NCBI GenBank assembly: GCA_002428885.1
Contig: DIYE01000282.1
Coordinates: 1-7,684, forward strand
Length of the DNA: 7,684 bases
From: Alphaproteobacteria bacterium UBA6062
GTDB taxonomy: Bacteria > Pseudomonadota > Alphaproteobacteria > Sneathiellales > Sneathiellaceae
Direction of reading: 5' to 3'
This document shows positions 6,354-7,684 of this stretch, one piece after another. A program made the translations under genes and the position numbers. The notes below the pieces were generated by a model, which searched no databases, was not told where the DNA came from, and saw only the letters and a list, made by a program, of their open reading frames with translations. Within the stretch, counting starts at the first letter, position 1. The number at the start of each line of letters is the position of its first letter.

Positions 6354-7240
6354 TTATCAAGCCTCCCCTCGATTTTCACCGCCAGGTCATACTGGCCAGC
6401 GGAATAAGCAAGCGCCCGACAAACCCTCAATGCCAATATATCGGCGTCTCCGGGTTTATTTTTCTTCTTCCCGATCTTGATACAGGATTTCAGCATGTCT
6501 GCACTGGACATATCCATCAACTGAGGTAAATCGCCGGAAAGCTTGCGATAGGAAATACCATCCCGCCGCTGTGCATCTGAGATAGTATCAGGCGGCAGCG
6601 CCGCAACCTGATCACCATCATCCCGATTACTATGATCATTCCCCTGACCGCTTTGAACAGTCGGCTTCTCCGGTTCTTCCGCCTGGGCCAGAGCGGCAAA
6701 GAAATTTTTATCCTGAGCAGGATTGATCGGTGCCGGAACAGCCTTCGGAGAGGCTTTAGGAGAGGCCTTCGCCGTCGGCGTACGTTTCTTGTTTCCGCTT
6801 GATGTCGTACCTGAGTTCTTCTTCACAGGAACAGTCTTCAGCCGCCATCCTCCAGATGCACTGGCAATACCGGTATAGGCAACCTCCTTACCCAGAAAAC
6901 CAACAATAGACATCGCCTTCATGCGTTTGCAGGTAATACTGGTAACAGCCCGAACACCGCCGGCGATCTTCTGCAGATGAACCCGATCCCCCTTATATAT
7001 GGAGGGATCCGACGCAATGGTCAGAAACTTGACCGTATCTGCACATTTGGCCCATTTCTTCAACTGATAGACATAGACTCTCTTGTCTTTCATGATCAGC
7101 CGAAGCTTATCATTGCTTTTCGCCTGGGCCGGGAAAGCACATGCCAGGCATCCAAGCGTCAAAGCTATCAGTCCGGGAAACCGCACAAGCTTACACCAGC
7201 TCCCAACCGCCGTCCGGTCCTTTACATACCGTGACCTCAT
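6350..7240 (-). CDS. Secreted four-cysteine protein of unknown function
   Basis: I do not recognise this 296-residue protein. It has a signal peptide ending AFPAQA (cleavage near residue 40). The mature N-terminal domain (about 43-138) carries cysteines C66 and C104, YKGDRVHLQKIAGGVRAV (82-99) and a GW at 130-131. A basic low-complexity linker (about 139-175, with ASPK repeated in tandem) follows, then an acidic/polar stretch. The C-terminal helical segment (about 240-296) carries C253 and C274. The paired cysteines suggest one disulfide per domain. The start is uncertain: the ATG at 7240 has AGGA 8 nt upstream but overlaps the preceding gene by 50 bp. An ATG at 7258 overlaps more and has no clear site. 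A GTG at 7186 lies just after the preceding stop and would give a classic 22-residue signal peptide. Tight linkage on both sides places it in the four-gene exported unit. Confidence 0.75.
   Translation of the reverse strand: MRSRYVKDRTAVGSWCKLVRFPGLIALTLGCLACAFPAQAKSNDKLRLIMKDKRVYVYQLKKWAKCADTVKFLTIASDPSIYKGDRVHLQKIAGGVRAVTSITCKRMKAMSIVGFLGKEVAYTGIASASGGWRLKTVPVKKNSGTTSSGNKKRTPTAKASPKASPKAVPAPINPAQDKNFFAALAQAEEPEKPTVQSGQGNDHSNRDDGDQVAALPPDTISDAQRRDGISYRKLSGDLPQLMDMSSADMLKSCIKIGKKKNKPGDADILALRVCRALAYSAGQYDLAVKIEGRLDK
6362..6370 (-). promoter_or_regulatory. Strong ribosome binding site inside the upstream gene's last codons
   Basis: GAGGGGAGG, 8 nt before the protease ATG at 6353, is formed by the Glu-Gly-Arg codons near the end of the unknown secreted protein gene. 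With the ATGA stop/start overlap it indicates translational coupling of the two genes. Confidence 0.75.
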
Positions 7241-7684
7241 TCGCTTCTTCCTTACCATCTGCCAGTTTCACTTTTTGCGTCACAATGCGGCAAGTCTGTC
7301 CGGACGGAATGGTAACCTCAACAACATCGGAAGGAGCCGCAGCAACCGCAGTTGCCTTCGGAGCCGGGGCCTTGGTATTTTTCTGAAGAAGAGAAGCATG
7401 AACATACCCGCTGCCGGCTCCCTTTTCGGAAATCAGATACCAGTCTTTTCCGATAACCTTTCCAAGAACCGTCACCTGGTTATTTTGCTGCAAAGATCCG
7501 ACTTTAACATAATTGGTTCCCGGTCCGCCTCGCACATTGGAGTTCTTGGCAACCCGGTAAGTGGCATTTTCAAATTCAATAGGGGGCGTTTCCGTAACCT
7601 TGCCTTTCAGGACTTTCACCTGAACAGGTTTGGTAGTCTGTCGTGTCTGCTTAACCTCGGACACGCCGGAAACGCCTGTTTTGG
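7191..7684 (-). CDS. SH3b-domain protein with surface-antigen-like C-terminus (5' end outside window)
   Basis: The frame runs off the right edge with no in-frame stop, so the true start probably lies beyond 7684. The first in-window candidate is a GTG at 7664 with no clear ribosome binding site, and residues KTGVSG precede it in frame. Counting from that GTG, residues 34-94 form a bacterial SH3 (SH3b) domain with the hallmark NVRGGPGTNY (43-52) and GYVHASLL (86-93). Such domains usually bind peptidoglycan or other envelope ligands. After an Ala/Pro/Lys linker (about 97-112), residues 115-157 resemble the C-terminal motif of 17-kDa surface-antigen-type proteins: Cys (C125), a Gly-containing turn, then CKGPDGGWEL (147-156). 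A signal peptide is expected upstream but not visible. The gene opens the four-gene exported unit as seen here, and its stop precedes or overlaps the start of the next gene. Confidence 0.82.
   Translation of the reverse strand, partial: KTGVSGVSEVKQTRQTTKPVQVKVLKGKVTETPPIEFENATYRVAKNSNVRGGPGTNYVKVGSLQQNNQVTVLGKVIGKDWYLISEKGAGSGYVHASLLQKNTKAPAPKATAVAAAPSDVVEVTIPSGQTCRIVTQKVKLADGKEEANEVTVCKGPDGGWELV

Noticed and set aside
6740..6800. Short tandem repeat encoding ASPK ASPK as a possible mobile or phase-variable repeat
   Set aside because: Only about two copies are present and they sit in frame inside a low-complexity linker, so it is better explained as linker composition.

Overview
The window looks like chromosomal DNA of a Gram-negative bacterium, most likely an alphaproteobacterium of moderate GC. 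This is inferred from protein character (Tat-exported multicopper oxidase, TAXI-type binding protein, FadR-type GntR regulator, SH3b plus surface-antigen-type C-terminus), not from any marker gene. There is no rRNA, tRNA, CRISPR array, insertion sequence or phage gene.

Layout from left to right. Positions 1-207 hold no gene I can support, only a few hairpins. 208-414 (minus) is a small DUF2061 membrane protein; it has a well-formed sigma70-type promoter with a Fur-box-like sequence between its -35 and -10. 551-1942 (minus) is a Tat-exported CumA-like multicopper oxidase, followed by an intrinsic terminator at 484-516. 2044-2823 (minus) is a GntR/FadR-family regulator. It is divergent from 2939-4078 (plus), an FMN-dependent L-2-hydroxy acid dehydrogenase of the LldD/glycolate oxidase family. 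This is the classic arrangement of a regulator beside its target, and the 115-bp gap between them holds candidate operator repeats.

The right half (4094-7684, all minus) is a tight four-gene unit read from right to left: an SH3b protein with a surface-antigen-like C-terminus (start outside the window), an unrecognised secreted four-cysteine protein, a secreted trypsin-like serine protease with a helical N-terminal domain, and a TAXI-family solute-binding protein with no TRAP permease in view. The first two genes probably overlap, the second and third share ATGA, and the third and fourth are 46 bp apart. The three products with visible N-termini carry signal peptides, so the unit looks like a co-expressed envelope or periplasmic module. 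It is the best candidate here for an undescribed system. Its function cannot be read from sequence alone.
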